64,000 nucleotides of DNA from contig NC_064045.1 of assembly GCF_932526225.1 (NCBI RefSeq), positions 10,196,022 to 10,260,021 on the forward strand, given 5' to 3'. The position numbers and the translations under genes are program-made. Origin of the DNA: Nematostella vectensis. Taxonomy: Eukaryota > Cnidaria > Anthozoa > Actiniaria > Edwardsiidae. This document shows positions 11,044 through 23,907 of the stretch, one piece after another (the stretch's first letter is position 1; every line of letters begins with the position of its first letter). The notes beneath the pieces were generated by a model that saw only the letters and a list, made by a program, of their open reading frames with translations, searched no databases and was not told the origin of the DNA.

Positions 11044-12627
11044 CACCGAATAGGATAATTATGTCATATCGACACTGATAAAAGAAATATGATGTAAACA
11101 TTAATAAAGATTAGCTCGTCTTGTTGGATAAATGGATATTCTTATTGACGTCAATGCTGAGGTTTAGAGTGATTTCCGAAAATCCCACCCTGCTGGTTGC
11201 CAGGCTTTTTCTCAGGCATCGAACAGTATATAGGCCGTCTTGAGATAGGCGATACACTTTTTTTATAAAAACGTCTCATTTTCAGTTGAGGCTGGGCAGT
11301 TCTTATTTTTTGGACATTTTAAGACTGAATATGTTCTTTACGATGTTCTTAAATTTTAGTGTATATACAGTAAGAATATAATACTCAATGAATTATTAGG
11401 AAGAGAATTACACCAATGATCAATAGCAATAATAAGGTTGTTACTACGAAAGCAATTCGATTCTGCATTTTAAAAACGCATCGGGACTAAAAAAGAAGAA
11501 AAAGTCTGCTATCTCAGCCTCGACATGTTCTTAGCATCGTTCTTAAAATTTGGTGAACTCTCAGCCTGGACGTTCTTACAAAAAGATTCTTATAAACAAA
11601 GAGTGTATGTCGCCTAGTTTAGCTTTAGCCAGGCCTTTGGTCTAGTCTCTAGCACTCATTTTGGGCTTTCTGTGTTCGTAGATGAACTGTGAGTATGAGT
11701 GGAATCCGGAACTCGGAATTTTCCTGCGACATAAAAGCTTACTTACCACAAGAAGCCAGATAAGACGGCCAGGTTATCAATTTTCTTTCCCTCTATGCTT
11801 GTTGGACTCTTTTGAGATTGTATCCTTGTGAGAACCCGGCTTTAAAACGAGTTGTTAAAAAATGTCATGATTTAATCAAAACGAAGCCGAAGGTGCTTTG
11901 AAAGTGTTTTTAAGCGTCACGTAGCCAAAGTAATTAGTGCATCCATGAAGACACTCGTTTCCACTGGAAAAACTGCTCCAATCGGGTACCATCTCAGCTC
12001 CGATTCCTATGAGTCACAGTCTGAGCAGCAATCCTCATTATTGTCGATGCTGCCGATTCTTGCACGAGCAGCTTGAGGCTTGTCACTGAACACTTGGTGC
12101 CGAGTAAAACGACTCGAAAGTAAAACCCAACAGGGGCGTGGCCAGCCCCCCCCTCCCCCCTCTAGAAGCCAAAAAACAGTAAATGTATGAGATATTATCT
12201 AAGATACAGGAGAAAATGCCTTAAAGGGCCTTTTGGGCCCCCCCCCTGTTAAAAATCCTGGCTACGCCGCTGCCCAACGAGGCAACGTCTTGTTCAGAGC
12301 TGATACTAGAGGAGAAGTTTTCTTGGGACGCTTTTCCCGCCAAAAAAAAAAAAAAAACAAAAAACAACAACAACAACAACACGAGAACAAGTTCAGAACA
12401 ATTCGTGCAATCTTGAAAATGATGAGTTTGCTTAGCTTTTTATGTCTTTGATCACACTTTGCTTTGCTAGAAAAGCACCTGCTGTCGCTAACAGTACAAA
12501 TAATAAAAATACAGTACGGTTAAATTAGGAATCTTCACCATTTTACAGGGGCGTTAGGCGGAATTTTGATAATAAACCAAAAATGTCCCTCTAATTTTGG
12601 CTGCAACGTGCTCTCCGTGTTTGATTA
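11044..12627. other. Intergenic region with no recognisable gene
   Basis: I find no coding exon with homology here. It contains a solo MITE end (11609-11636), a C-rich tract (about 12148-12160) and an AAC/CAA microsatellite (about 12345-12380). Confidence 0.5.
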
Positions 12628-13003
12628 GGCCCCGTCCACACGTATACGGAATCGAATAAATCCGCAACTTTATCGTTTCGGATACGGCTATCGTTTACAC
12701 GTATACGACGATTACACTGGCGAATCCGTAACTTTTTGAATCCGCAAACGAAAGCGCAACAAAATGAATACGCTACGATTCCGTGTACATGCGGACGGTC
12801 CAATTCCGAAACTTTTCGATTACGGAATCCGTGTGGACGGTTGAATCCGTAACTTTTCGATTACGATGACGTCAAAATTGTAGTCTCTTACTGTACAAAA
12901 AAGGCCGTATACGTGTGGACGGGCGATTACGATACGCTACGTGTTGACGGATAACTTTTCGATTACGGAAGAAAAAGTTGCGGATTCATTTGATTCGATC
13001 ATT
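12628..13003. mobile_element. Inverted-repeat element built from CCGTCCACACGTATACGG motifs
   Basis: The left end reads CCCCGTCCACACGTATACGG. Inside are several inverted copies (CCGTATACGTGTGGACGGG at about 12905) and repeated GATTACGGAATCCG and AACTTTTCGATTACG blocks. The right end repeats AAGTTGCGGATTCATTTGATTCG, inverse to sequence near 12650. It is a compound, probably nested MITE with no coding capacity. Confidence 0.7.
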
Positions 13004-13189
13004 TAGACTATAGCCTCCAATACAGGTGTTTACCCGGTGTTTTTATAGCCGCCACCTGGATTTTGAGTAAAAATAAAAATACGTTTTTCATTTTTGCCTA
13101 AAACCAAGATGGCGGCTACGAATCGCTCAAGGCCGGTTTTTCGCTATAAAAACACCGGGTAAACGAAGCATTGCAGGCTATATAGACTA
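13004..13189. mobile_element. Foldback MITE with GTTTACCCGGTGTTTTTATAGC arms
   Basis: The left arm contains TAGACTATAGCCT and GTTTACCCGGTGTTTTTATA. The right arm is the inverse, TATAAAAACACCGGGTAAAC then AGGCTATATAGACTA. The span is 186 bp with a short centre. It is non-coding and directly abuts the preceding element. Confidence 0.8.
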
Positions 13190-13470
13190 GGGTGCATTCT
13201 GCGGGAAGAAACCGTAGCGCAAAACCGGCAAAAGTGCGGGAAAATAAAAGCTTGCGAAAACGATATGGCGATGCACACAAGCAGATGCATGCGAATATTT
13301 CCTTCATATTTTGGCACACTTTCCCGGTCCTTCTGTAGTGTATTTTCTAACAGTCTGATTAGCATTTACTTACTTCTTATTGTTATAGTAGAATAGCCCT
13401 AAGTTGCAAGCACATTTATGTAAGTTCCCTTTCTACACGTGAAACAAAAATGCAATGTATTCTGGTGACT

Positions 13471-13753
13471 GTCAAATCCGTTGTATCGCGACGCCGCATT
13501 TTCAAAACATCGATTTGTTTTTGTCTTTTGTTCCGCCAGTCAAATAGTTTTAAGCCAATCAGTTTCTTGCCACCTCTCGCCTTTTGCAGTTGCCTGGCTT
13601 TCTGTCGCGACACTGTCTAGTTTTCGTCCAGAAGAAAGCCAGGGAAGTGCAAAAAGCGAGACTCTGATTGGCTCAGAATGGTTTAACTGACGGAACAGAA
13701 AACCAAAACAAATTGGGTTTTGCAAACGCAGGTCGCGATACAACGGATTCGAC
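13471..13753. mobile_element. MITE with long terminal inverted repeats
   Basis: The left end GTCAAATCCGTTGTATCGCGAC is inverse to the right end GTCGCGATACAACGGATTCGAC. The inverted similarity continues inward for about 100 bp, including GCCAATCAG against CTGATTGGC. This explains similar-looking ORFs on both strands (13416-13743). They are not genes. Confidence 0.85.
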
Positions 13754-13755
13754 GT

Positions 13756-14011
13756 AGGGCCTGGCTAAGCGCGATACATGTCGCCTCCATGCCACCTCGA
13801 AAATCATTGTAGCGCGCGACAGATCATGCAGTCATGCAGCAGCGACAAAGAAATGTTTCGCGGAAAGTTGATAAACATTTTCGCATCGAGCTCTACAACA
13901 TTTGTCGCGCACTTCATGTTTTTGGTGTGCTGGATAAACTAGGAAACATTTAGGAGACATGAAAACACGCTACATTTCGCGCTCGACATGTCGCCTAGTT
14001 TAGCCAGGCCT
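13756..14011. mobile_element. MITE with AGGCCTGGCTAA termini, copy 2
   Basis: The left end AGGGCCTGGCTAAGCGCGA and the right end TGTCGCCTAGTTTAGCCAGGCCT match the family at 10874-11043. The element is 256 bp, and its left terminus is more diverged. It starts 3 bp after the preceding element ends. Confidence 0.8.
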
Positions 14012-15343
14012 TTATAGTGAACTGATTCCCTTTAACAAATTAAAGCGAGACTTTTTTTTTCAAATGTATTTAGAAAAAGAATATACTGTACAAATAACAT
14101 TATTTGAGGAAAAACCTCGACACATTCCATACAAACATAATCAAATGAACAAGCCCAGGTATGATGAAGAATTTAAGAAACAGCTGGGTTACCTGTGGTG
14201 TGGACATGCGCATAAGGAGCGAGAATATATATATATACATAGGAATTTACAAGTTTTTACACTGATAAATGTAGATGGTACACTCATCATGGCTTAGCAT
14301 TTTGAGTGTGCAAACAGGTTTCTGTATCTTTCTTTGTACTATTATTTCTGTAACAGATAAATAAATTACAAAATGATCAATTCTAAACACCAACGTGGTC
14401 AGAAAAAAACGCTTTGCGGTGTAGGGAACCAAGATCAAAATACAACGCGCAGTAGGTCTTAATGCTTGAATGATTCAGCTCTGGTGTGTTCTAGTTACTC
14501 TTTACCTGTTACTAAAGAACGATGGCGATTTGTACATAGCAGAGGGTACGGTATTTTAATCAGTAATATCTGCACTTCGACCTGAAAAATGGTTCATTCC
14601 TCATCCAACATAGCAGAGGGTACGGTATTTTAATCAGTGATATCTGCACTTCAAACTGACAAATGGTTCACCCCTCATCCGGGAGACAATTCAGGCGCAA
14701 TCCACTTTTGCTCGACAACTAATTCATTTATTCTTTTCCGCAGCTCCAGATTTCTTGCAATCTCGCCAATCAAGTAATTCGCGAGCTACCTTTGCTTGTA
14801 CCAAACTTCACCTCATTCCGTCAAAGTCATCTCATTTTCACCTTATCCCTTTTCATCATTCTACGGTCAAAACCCTGTCAGCCGCCATTTTATCATCCCA
14901 GCAAATACCAAGTGCAGGAAAGCGTCCATTTCCATCAGTAAGTATGGCATAGACGTTACTTTTTGGTGGTTATTTCGATATTTCTTCAGATAATTTGTCT
15001 TCCAATTTTGAAAACAATAACGAAGGTATGGCTGACAAGGGTTCTTAAACGTCTATTCCAAGAGACAAGTCGTGATAAAACTTGGTTAAGGTACATTGAA
15101 CTTTCTGATCAGCACCCACGTATACGTTTCCTTCACTGCGCAAACTCTTTCCAGTTCTCAAATTCTAGTTAACGTTCTTGAGAAGTTCGGGCGCGGTTTT
15201 TTTTCGGGCTGTAAGTGCTCGATACACGGTCCTTTCTCGAGGTCTTTTATCATATCATACACCTTCGTAACTAGCGCAACATTCTGACCAGCTTTCCGAT
15301 CCACGCTTTCCTCTACCATGGTGGCATTTTCTCCTATACCATC
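14012..15343. other. Region downstream of SUZ12, with a two-copy tandem duplication
   Basis: No gene is supported. About 14536-14685 holds two copies of a roughly 75-bp unit containing CATAGCAGAGGGTACGGTAT and ATATCTGCACTTC. On the minus strand a TTTATT (an AATAAA on the SUZ12 strand) lies near 14727 and could end a SUZ12 3' UTR of about 600 bases. Confidence 0.45.
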
Positions 15344-18300
15344 TTATTCCTTCGTTTCGCACGCACCTTTCTGGCCAGCATTCTCGCTAACATCTACTTC
15401 GGCGTTTCGCTCTTGTTTCGTCTCGTTCGCGACGTCTTTTAGCTTCTGCATGAGCTGGAATATCTGGCCTCCGTTCAGCAGGTTGAAGTCGTGAAGGCTG
15501 ACAAGGTGAATAAGGAAGTTGCGCTTGAGGTTCTGGCTCATGATTTTCTTGGCGTTCACATCGATGAAGGTGAGGCAGGCGCTGTACACTTGAGCGTCCG
15601 CGACGTACCTGACAAACACGATTAAGAGGTTTTAGTAACAAGATTTAAAGCCGCATTGTCACCAGTTTACTTCCGGTCGATTACGTAACAGTCTCCGATG
15701 ATTTTTAACAGAAAACGAGAAAAATATTTCAAAATATTGAAAGCAGTGTGTCTATTGGAAGTTTCTTTGAGGATGTGATCGATAATTTAGAGCGGATGGC
15801 CTGGTAAATATCTCGGATTCTAATAGATTCTTTTCTCTTTAACAGAAAATATTTTAAAATAGGATGTGATCGATAATTTAGAGCGGGTGGCCTGTTAAAT
15901 ATCTCGGATTCTAATAGATTCTTTTGTCTTTTAACGGTTGAGGTTTCCGTTGGACCTCCGGAAGTAAACTGGTGACAATGCGGCTTTAACCGTCCTGTTC
16001 TACAATACTACAAAAAAACATGTCTGTGACCATGTACAGGGTTCCCATAAAATATCAGAGGCTGATAAAATTGAATTTAAATTCTCCAAAAGTCAATTTC
16101 ATCTCGATTATTATTTCTGTATAACTTATCGTATTTTGACAAATGTTCTCAACGTGAAGGAAACAGTGTCGACTTTATTTCAAGATATATATCCAAAGTC
16201 GTAGACTAAAAGTATGTAACAATGGAAATTATCTTGGTATACGACTTTTGGCCGTGGTCTGCTCAAAGACCTTATAACTGCTCTGTTAACAACAAAACAA
16301 AAAAACAGGATTTCGATAACAAACTCAATGATACAACAGGTAAAACAGGATGCAGTTATCGATTTAACAGGGTTAACTGGGAACTCTCGTGTATTCCAGC
16401 TATCTGTATAAAACAATGTCTAGAAAACCGTAAAAATCATGAAAACAAATCGCTAGAACGGAAAGTACGTTCCAGTCTTCCTTCTGGAAAAACCACAGGC
16501 TACCCGCACGTCTTACCCTTTCTCCATTAGATGCAGGTTCCAAAGCTTCATGAGTTCCTTCTCGCCGTCATTGACGTCAGTGAAGTCGTCAATCATTTGG
16601 ATAGTGCGCATGCGCATCCACAATGGATTCTCCTCCCCCTCGCTGTCTGACAACGAGCCTAACTCTGATTGGCTGATCGGTACGCATGTAGATGAGTGGA
16701 AATACGTCCTATGGAGAAATACGTAAACGAAAAATACGTAAACTAAACACCGTAAACGCGAGTTTTAGGGCTCAACTTCAAATAAGAGCCCAAGCTCAAA
16801 TCAAGTTAATCTCATACCGTATTCACACCAGCACTTAAACCAGTTTAAAGGTGGTTTTATTAAACTGGTTTAAATCTCAATTGCCCAAGAGTGGGCAGTA
16901 AATACAAAAATAAATAATAAAAAGTTAAGCCAATCACCCTGTGTGATACTGAATGACAAGAGCTCAGATACAAATTGGTTGAGTTGGCAAAGAAGGGGCC
17001 AAAGACAGCCGAAATACAGCAGACATTTTTAGCAGACGAGAACTCACGTCGGAACCGGGAATCGAACCCGGAACCCAGTGGTGAGTGGCACAGCCATTAC
17101 AGAGTGACGCCAACTACACTACCAGGCTTTCGTAAGGTTGCTATAAATCAACACAAGGTTGAAAAAATATATTTAACGCCTCTTTGAAACAGAGTTGTTG
17201 CGCTGAAGTTGTGAGTGTAAGCCCTTGGTTGGAGAAAAATAAGCTTCCCCTTATATATGGTTATTTACTAGAGTGTTTGCCCCAGCTACTACTGGGCGTG
17301 GCAAAGGACCTTGTCAGTATTGCGGTGGGGTGTCTGTATACCTTGTGTATCCCGAATGATAGGGCCTGTTTTCATCGGCATCATCAGGCTCAAGGAATTC
17401 TGACAGGCTTTCTTTCCTTCTCTGCGGCCTAAACACATAACAGAATACTCCATATATCACTTTGTAACATGCCAGGCTGGATGGATGCAACAGCATCCAT
17501 ATGCAACTGTGTGGAGGCCAACTACCAATGTGTGATAATGCATCCCTTATTACATTGCAAATGGTTTTATTGCTCCCAAGCAGGCGGCTAATCAAACAAA
17601 AAGGTGTGCACATTGTAGCTTTATTATAAGAACTTTTTCAAGTTCACTGGCTTATTGGAAACAATAATCCTCCATACAGTACCTCCATGCAAGGACATGA
17701 TTGAATGGCACCCGTCTACATGGTCCCTCCCGGCTGAAGGCGTAGCCAAGGGCATCGTTCACACCCTCCATCTTTCCATCATAGTGTTCGTTAACACACA
17801 CATCAATACGGGCCCCTTTGCTGTGAGGCTTGGGATGAAGAACAAAACATGTGTTACAGACAGAGCAAAAAAATGGCATGAAATTTTCCAATTCTCAACA
17901 TATAAGCTCCAGATTCCGCATACAAGGAGTTCCTCTGACCAAAAGCTTTATTCCAAATTCTAAAGAAATTTAGATATTAGCGAGCAAAGTTGGCTTAATT
18001 TCTCATCAGAGCCCGACTTCTCCCTAAAAACAAGGAGAATTCATACTTCGAACATTTGAAAATTGTACTTCAAGCCTCATATCTCGAAGATGAATCCATA
18101 AGAAAACAACACATTTTGATATTGTTGGTTTACATAACATAAGGTACCTCTATGCAAAAATTCAAGCTTACCAATGTTAACCAGACCTTATTTTAGGAAA
18201 ACTTGTCTTTTTTTTTTGCTATGTCTGTATTACAACATGTATGGTGGAAACATGTTTCTACTATAGTCCTTTAAACACAATAAGAAATATACAAAACTTA

Positions 18301-21300
18301 TGACCTACAGTTATAGTCCAGGAATATTACAGTTTGACCTGGAAAAGATATGCACAGTACCTTTCTCTTCAAAAAACGTTTACGTTATGTGACTTTATAA
18401 TCAAAATAATATACTAAAGGTCCACCAAAATCAGATTTTGGGAACATCCCAAAATTTAAATATGAAAATGATTCATGTTGGATGCTACTGTTTTTCAAGA
18501 GGGGATAGCAAGTCAAATTTGGTGATATATACTCACAGCGTAAGTGAATGTGAACCTGCTATGACACAACTTGAGGTGTTTCAACAAGTTGTAAAGCTTG
18601 CTGCAGTTCACATGGCACCAGGGGCAGCAAAAGTCGTGTCGGGCCTCTGTCTGCTGCCGGGTGTGGCTGTTATATATAAACTGGTAATAAAGGACTTGTG
18701 CCTTGTTTGTTTTTTCCTTCTGTGAGCTGTCTCCAGAGGGGGTGTGGGGTGATTCTGTACCACTAGGCAGGTTGTGAGAAGAGTGAAGGGGAAGAGAAGT
18801 TGGTCGTTGAGAGACCACAGGAGTACCAGACCAAGATAGCTTGAATTTCAGAGTAGGACCATACGCAAATATGTCAAATGGCCCCATCTGTAACAGAAAA
18901 GGGGCATTACAAAAGCAGAATAATTCAAAAAGTCATTCATACAGTGTGATTTTATGACCATGAAATTGTCGATTGTCCAGTTTTGAATTGTGTTGGGGTA
19001 GGGGGGGGGGGGGTGTAAAGGGTAATTTGTCAAGAAAGATATTTTTTGGTTCTTTATCCTCTATACACTAAAAAAATGGTTCAAAGCTGCTGCTTTCTTC
19101 ATTAGCCATCAGGTTGATTCTCACTAGGATGCAAGCGTAAGCGCAAACGGAAGTGCAACACAAATGAGAAGTGATCAAACACAAGTGCAAGAAAATCAAG
19201 CAGTTCCAGTGAGAATCGGGAAATTACGTGCGCTGCACTTTTGCTTACGTCCAAGTGGGAGGGGTCAGTCCAGTCACATCCAGTGTCCCTACCCCACCTC
19301 CCCCCCCCCCATGTCACACATTAATTCTTTCCATCCAATTACTCACATTCCCGTTGAACACATTTTCCCAGGAACTCTTATTAGACAGGAGACCTCTCTT
19401 TCTTCCAGGTCGTTTGTACTTTTCTTGAAGCACTAGCTCATACTCGCCATCTGTCAGTAGACAGTGCCGCTGGTTGTCGAACATGATAAGTTCAGCAAAG
19501 TAAGTCGTGTGCTCTGTTTGATAGTCTTGCTGTTCCTGCCCTTCACTCTCATTTCCATCATAACAGAGTCGTTTGGCTGGTGGTTCGATGTTCTCTTGAC
19601 TTTGTGTCTCTGTGCCTAGTAAACAAACACACATAAAATCAGTGGAAAATAATTTAAAAGAGCATGATTCAGCTATGATTTGGTCATCATAGCGACAACT
19701 GCCAGTAGAAACATTGTATTGCCCTCTCACAAATAAGCATGAGTTTTACCCACTGTCTTACCATTAGTTTCTGAGAAGTTTTTTGTCACTTCGTCTGAAT
19801 CCTTTTTCTTGGGTGGCCTCCCTTTGTTTCCTTTGATTGGTGTTTTGTATGGTACAGCAACTTGTAATGTCAGAAGGCACGTCTTGGAATATGCCTTGCT
19901 GGCCTTAAAAGTGGTGTTAGGGATAGTCACACTGCTTGATGAAGAGAGTTGAAGAAGCTGAGAGCGGGGGTTGAATGGCACCACTCCTTCGCCAAGAGAG
20001 ACTTGATCAACTTGGAGTTCACTGTCCTGGAAATTGTTAAACAATAAAGATACAGTAATGATCCAGAATTAATAAATTATTATATATTAACAGACTTTAA
20101 GGTCTTAATTTTGTTTCTCAAGAAAGTGTACCAGGGTCTGCTCAACTTGGCAAAGCAATCCATATCTGACAAGTAAAGTTCAGCCACCTGCACATTTGAT
20201 CAAGTCTCGTAATGAATTTACACTATACTAAATACTTAATATCCCCTTTAAACTAAAAGGTTAATGAAGATGGCTTATGGCATGATAAGTGCTGGGTTAC
20301 ATACTCAAGGTTGCAAAGAGCACCCTGTACACTGTAAAATATAGTGGCCATGTACTACATGATCGGTGTGTGTAGTTTTCCTTTGTTATGCAGGAATGTT
20401 GGCCATTGTTCGCTCGAATTTTTAATGCAGGGGTAACTATCGATAATGCCAAAAATACTTCCATACAAAAGCCACATGAAACGAGGACATTTTAGTTGAA
20501 GCGTACGGCATGTCTGCATTAGAGTAATATGGTACATTGCTTGTTCTCTCAGCTTGCATACGACAAAACTAATCGAGTGCTTTACCGATTGTGACGTTCT
20601 TTAAAGCAAATTCAAGCTTAGATATAGATGATTCTTTTTCGAGGGGACTGTTTGATGTGTGAGTTTAAAGGCAAGAAAAAACAGTCATAGTTTAGTTGCT
20701 GCCGACATTGCACTGTCTTTGTTTAACACACAACCTTCAAATTTATTCCTTCTTATTAATAAAAAAAAACTTTCTTCTTTTGCTTGGTAAAACTACTTGT
20801 ATTAAGCTAAATTAGGCATGAAGTTTGCAGAAATCAGTTTTTATTGCCGATATAAAATAAAGGAGCTAAAGTTGTATTAGGCTTTTGTATAGTAGAATTC
20901 TATCACATCGAACGCCAAACGCCCAAGTTTTCTTTTCGCATACAAATGCATGGCATTGAGTTGAAGCCACAAATACTCTCAAGGGGTTTCATAGAAGTTA
21001 ATGAGGCAAACAGGTGTGTGTTGTTTGGTGCGTGTAGCCCACACAAGGTGCATGTAGTTTGAGTGTATGAATCTAATTACACTCAAATTACACGCAAAAA
21101 AATGTGCAAAATTCGCGCACAAAATGTTAAGTTCCCTGCAGGTTGTATTGCAGCAACATCTATTCTTAGTGATGTGCAGGGCAGGCACCCTGTATTTCTT
21201 AAAATGCATTCAATCAGATAATAAATCCCATATCAGGCCTGTATTAGCTTCTGGAGATTCTAAATACAAAGTTGAATTTGGGAAGTATTGCAGTCAGATA

Positions 21301-23907
21301 CACACAAAAAATACCTTTCGTTTCTTGTGGCAGATCTTAACAAGAGAAACCTCCACTTTCACAAAGTCCTGTTCCAACATCCTTCTCTTTTTGTTTCCAG
21401 ATAGATCACCATTTACTAGACAAGACAGCAAGTATTTTTTTTTAGTTTACAAGGTGAAAGGAATAAAAGGCAGCTGATTATCTGATATGCCATTACTACC
21501 GAGTAGCCAAACTTAGTATTCAGTGAATTAATCAATAAAAAAACATTGGTGTCAGACAAGGCCAAAAACAACAATCTTTGTATTTACCTCATTTATTTAT
21601 GCAATAAATAGAAAAGAACCCATTTTGCTGAAATGCAGAGGAACTGGTTGGTTTCAAGGTGTAAACACAAACATACAGTAGCCTGAACAGAAACTAAATG
21701 TTCAATCATTCCCATCTTCTCAATGGAATGCCTTCAATTAACAATAATATATTTATTTGGAAGATCACAGGTTATCAAAAAAAAACTGAATAATTATTTT
21801 GGTTATTCAGAATAATTCCAAATGTTTTCAAGCTTTTACTTCATCCAGTGCCTTCTCAAGGTTCTCTAAAGACCCTAACAACACCCACCTGGCCCAGAAC
21901 CGAAAAAGAAACTTGAGAATGTTAGATTAAGATAACCATCAGTCTCCTCACTAAAATAGAAAGACAAAAAAATGGTTAAATTCCAAGGATTTTTGTTATT
22001 GGTCATATGCTACAATAAAAAAAATCCATTAAAGAAAAAGGGAAGGATATGCAACTTTAAACCAAAAACATTGAATACTGTCATGAATAAGATGAAAATT
22101 AATGCTTGGTGGACTGAAAACTGAATGGCTTTCTTAAATACCCACAGCGCCCCCCTTACCCTGTTATGGTGCTGGACTAGTCCCCTTAACAGCTTAGTTA
22201 CCTAGGGTCTGGTTTGCTATCAGTTTTATTTTCCAGTTTTTCCAGCATGCTGTCAAGCTTGAAGTCTTTCCTGAGAAAATATTAATGAATAAAGAATTTT
22301 GTTAAGCCAAGGTACTGGCTATAAAGATTAGCAGATTAAATGTTGATTATAAAAACATCTCATTTTTGCATGCCACCATCTTTGGTGTTGTTACTGTGAC
22401 TTCTTCTTTTCGAGGTCAGATCACAAAAAATGATATCTTTTGTGTTTTAGTATAAATCCACTAACATACTATCCCCAGTCTCACAATTTGATTGGCTCCC
22501 ATACTCACAATCTATACAGCCATAGATACAGTAATAATTAGCAAAAAAGTGCATAAGCTCGTGTTGCTTTTTGCGACAAAAGCTGTTATTTATTACTGAG
22601 AATTATTAAAATTGTCATTTATTTTAAGGAACTATGTGAGTGGATTTATTCTAAAACAGTTAGAATACTCGTTTTTGTTTTGTAAAAGTCAAATAGTCAA
22701 ATCGGAGCTGACTATTGTTTCATAGAAAACTCACACTCGTAGTCTAATTGTTAAAAATACAACAACGAGAGCTAAAACTCACAAATTTTTCCCACAATAT
22801 TCAATATAAATTGGTGGTCGTCTTGCCCTCATTTAGGCAAGTGTCCTAAAAAAAACCCACCCCTGATGTCTCTGATAACACCATGAAAACATTGAAACAA
22901 TTGTACATTTGTCCTACAAATGTTTTTTTTTTGCTGATCGATAGAAGATGAAATTTTCTTTATCAAACATGGAACGCACATAATAAAACTGGAAAACCAG
23001 ATCAACAGAGATAAAGACTGTTTCTAAACAGGTACTGTACAATGAAAACTTGTTGTAAATTGTTTTTCGATAAAAGCAACCACCCAATCTTCTAAATTAA
23101 AAAGCGGAACACGTTAACTACGTTTATAAAACAAATACAAAGCGCCAAAAACGAGTATAAAAATAGAACTGGAGTTTCGAGTGGAGAAATGACATCGGGA
23201 AGGAAAGTCCACGTGCGTCGTCGTGTTGTCATTGTTTTTACGATCTCATTTGCATTCCCACACGCGTGTTTATACAAGTAGATACGCACATTAGTTCTAA
23301 GACAAACCCTGCAAACTAAATACCACAAACAAAACAAAATCAGAATAAACATAAATATATTTTTGGGTGATATAAGTACCTGTTTTTTTTGCGAGGGGTT
23401 CGAAGGTGTTTCATATAGGCCAGTGTCCGATGTAGAAATATTGGCTACAAAGGTTAAAATATAAAGTTAGAAACTAGTAGTCTGGAATAAACACTATCTA
23501 AGACATAAGAAAAAATGGTTGATGGAAAAATACGATACAACGCATAAGCCTCTTCGACGAAAAAGTGAATCTTACTAAGCTGTATGAAGCTGTGCTGTTG
23601 CTTATGTTGTGTGATAGTCGAGAACAATGTCCAACCGAATCTTAGCCTTACCGCAACTGCATTCCTTGTAGCTAGGAATCGGTAGATCTGTGTGGGCTCT
23701 GGAATAACACAACAAAGATTTCAAATATCAGTTCTTCTACCAGATTGAATCGCACACTAATTATTGACTAAAACCGAGCGCTTCTGTCCAAAGACATCAT
23801 TACTCACTTTCGAATGCTTGTAGAAAAAGTTCATGATCGGCTCGAATTTGTTCGAATTTTGGCTTCTTTGTGGGATGAGCCACGGGTTCAGTCTTTTCTG
23901 TGATCAT
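15344..23907 (-). CDS. SUZ12: SUZ12, core subunit of Polycomb repressive complex 2
   Basis: SUZ12 scaffolds PRC2, binding EZH2, EED and RBBP4/7 for H3K27 methylation. Thirteen minus-strand exons join with matching phases to 672 aa: 23808-23907, 23652-23698, 23380-23444, 22202-22270, 21889-21950, 21315-21415, 19762-20026, 19347-19615, 18537-18887, 17683-17828, 17342-17428, 16517-16708 and 15344-15608. The N terminus has [20 protein letters not shown] and PIFLHRTLAYM. A classic C2H2 zinc finger (CPWCHVNCSKLYNLLKHLKLCH, in two parts CPWC and HLKLCH) lies at about residues 414-435. SKGARIDVCVNEHYDG and KESLSEFLEPDDADENR follow. The VEFS box (about 521-640) contains DDFTDVNDGEKELMKLWNLH and RNFLIHLVSLHDFNL. 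The length is close to vertebrate SUZ12 (739 aa), the difference being the missing Gly/Ala-rich N terminus. The start ATG gives MITEKTEPVAHPTKKPKFEQ. Confidence 0.96.
15645..15989. mobile_element. MITE, TTAAAGCCGCATTGTCACC family, copy 1
   Basis: The left end TTAAAGCCGCATTGTCACC and right end GGTGACAATGCGGCTTTAA are perfect inverses, extending through CAGTTTACTTCCGG. The 345-bp element contains an internal duplication of about 70 bp (GTGATCGATAATTTAGAGCG, at about 15776 and 15864). It lies in the last intron of SUZ12 (15609-16516). Confidence 0.9.
17045..17127 (-). repeat. tRNA-derived SINE head or tRNA pseudogene
   Basis: On the minus strand the sequence carries an A-box-like TAGTGTAGTTGG (about 17111-17122) and, 45 bp later, a consensus B box GGTTCGATTCC (17058-17068) inside a perfect T-arm (CCGGGTTCGATTCCCGG). 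The D and T arms look tRNA-like, but I cannot form a clean anticodon stem, so a SINE head or decayed tRNA is more likely than a working tRNA. It sits in SUZ12 intron 11. Confidence 0.55.

Noticed and set aside
13416-13743. Similar open frames on opposite strands (65, 69 and 67 aa)
   Set aside because: They are mirror translations of the long terminal inverted repeats of the MITE at 13471-13753.
16565-16580. TGACGTCA near 16570 as a regulatory CRE
   Set aside because: It lies inside the coding sequence of SUZ12 exon 12, encoding part of DDFTDVNDG, and is explained by that.
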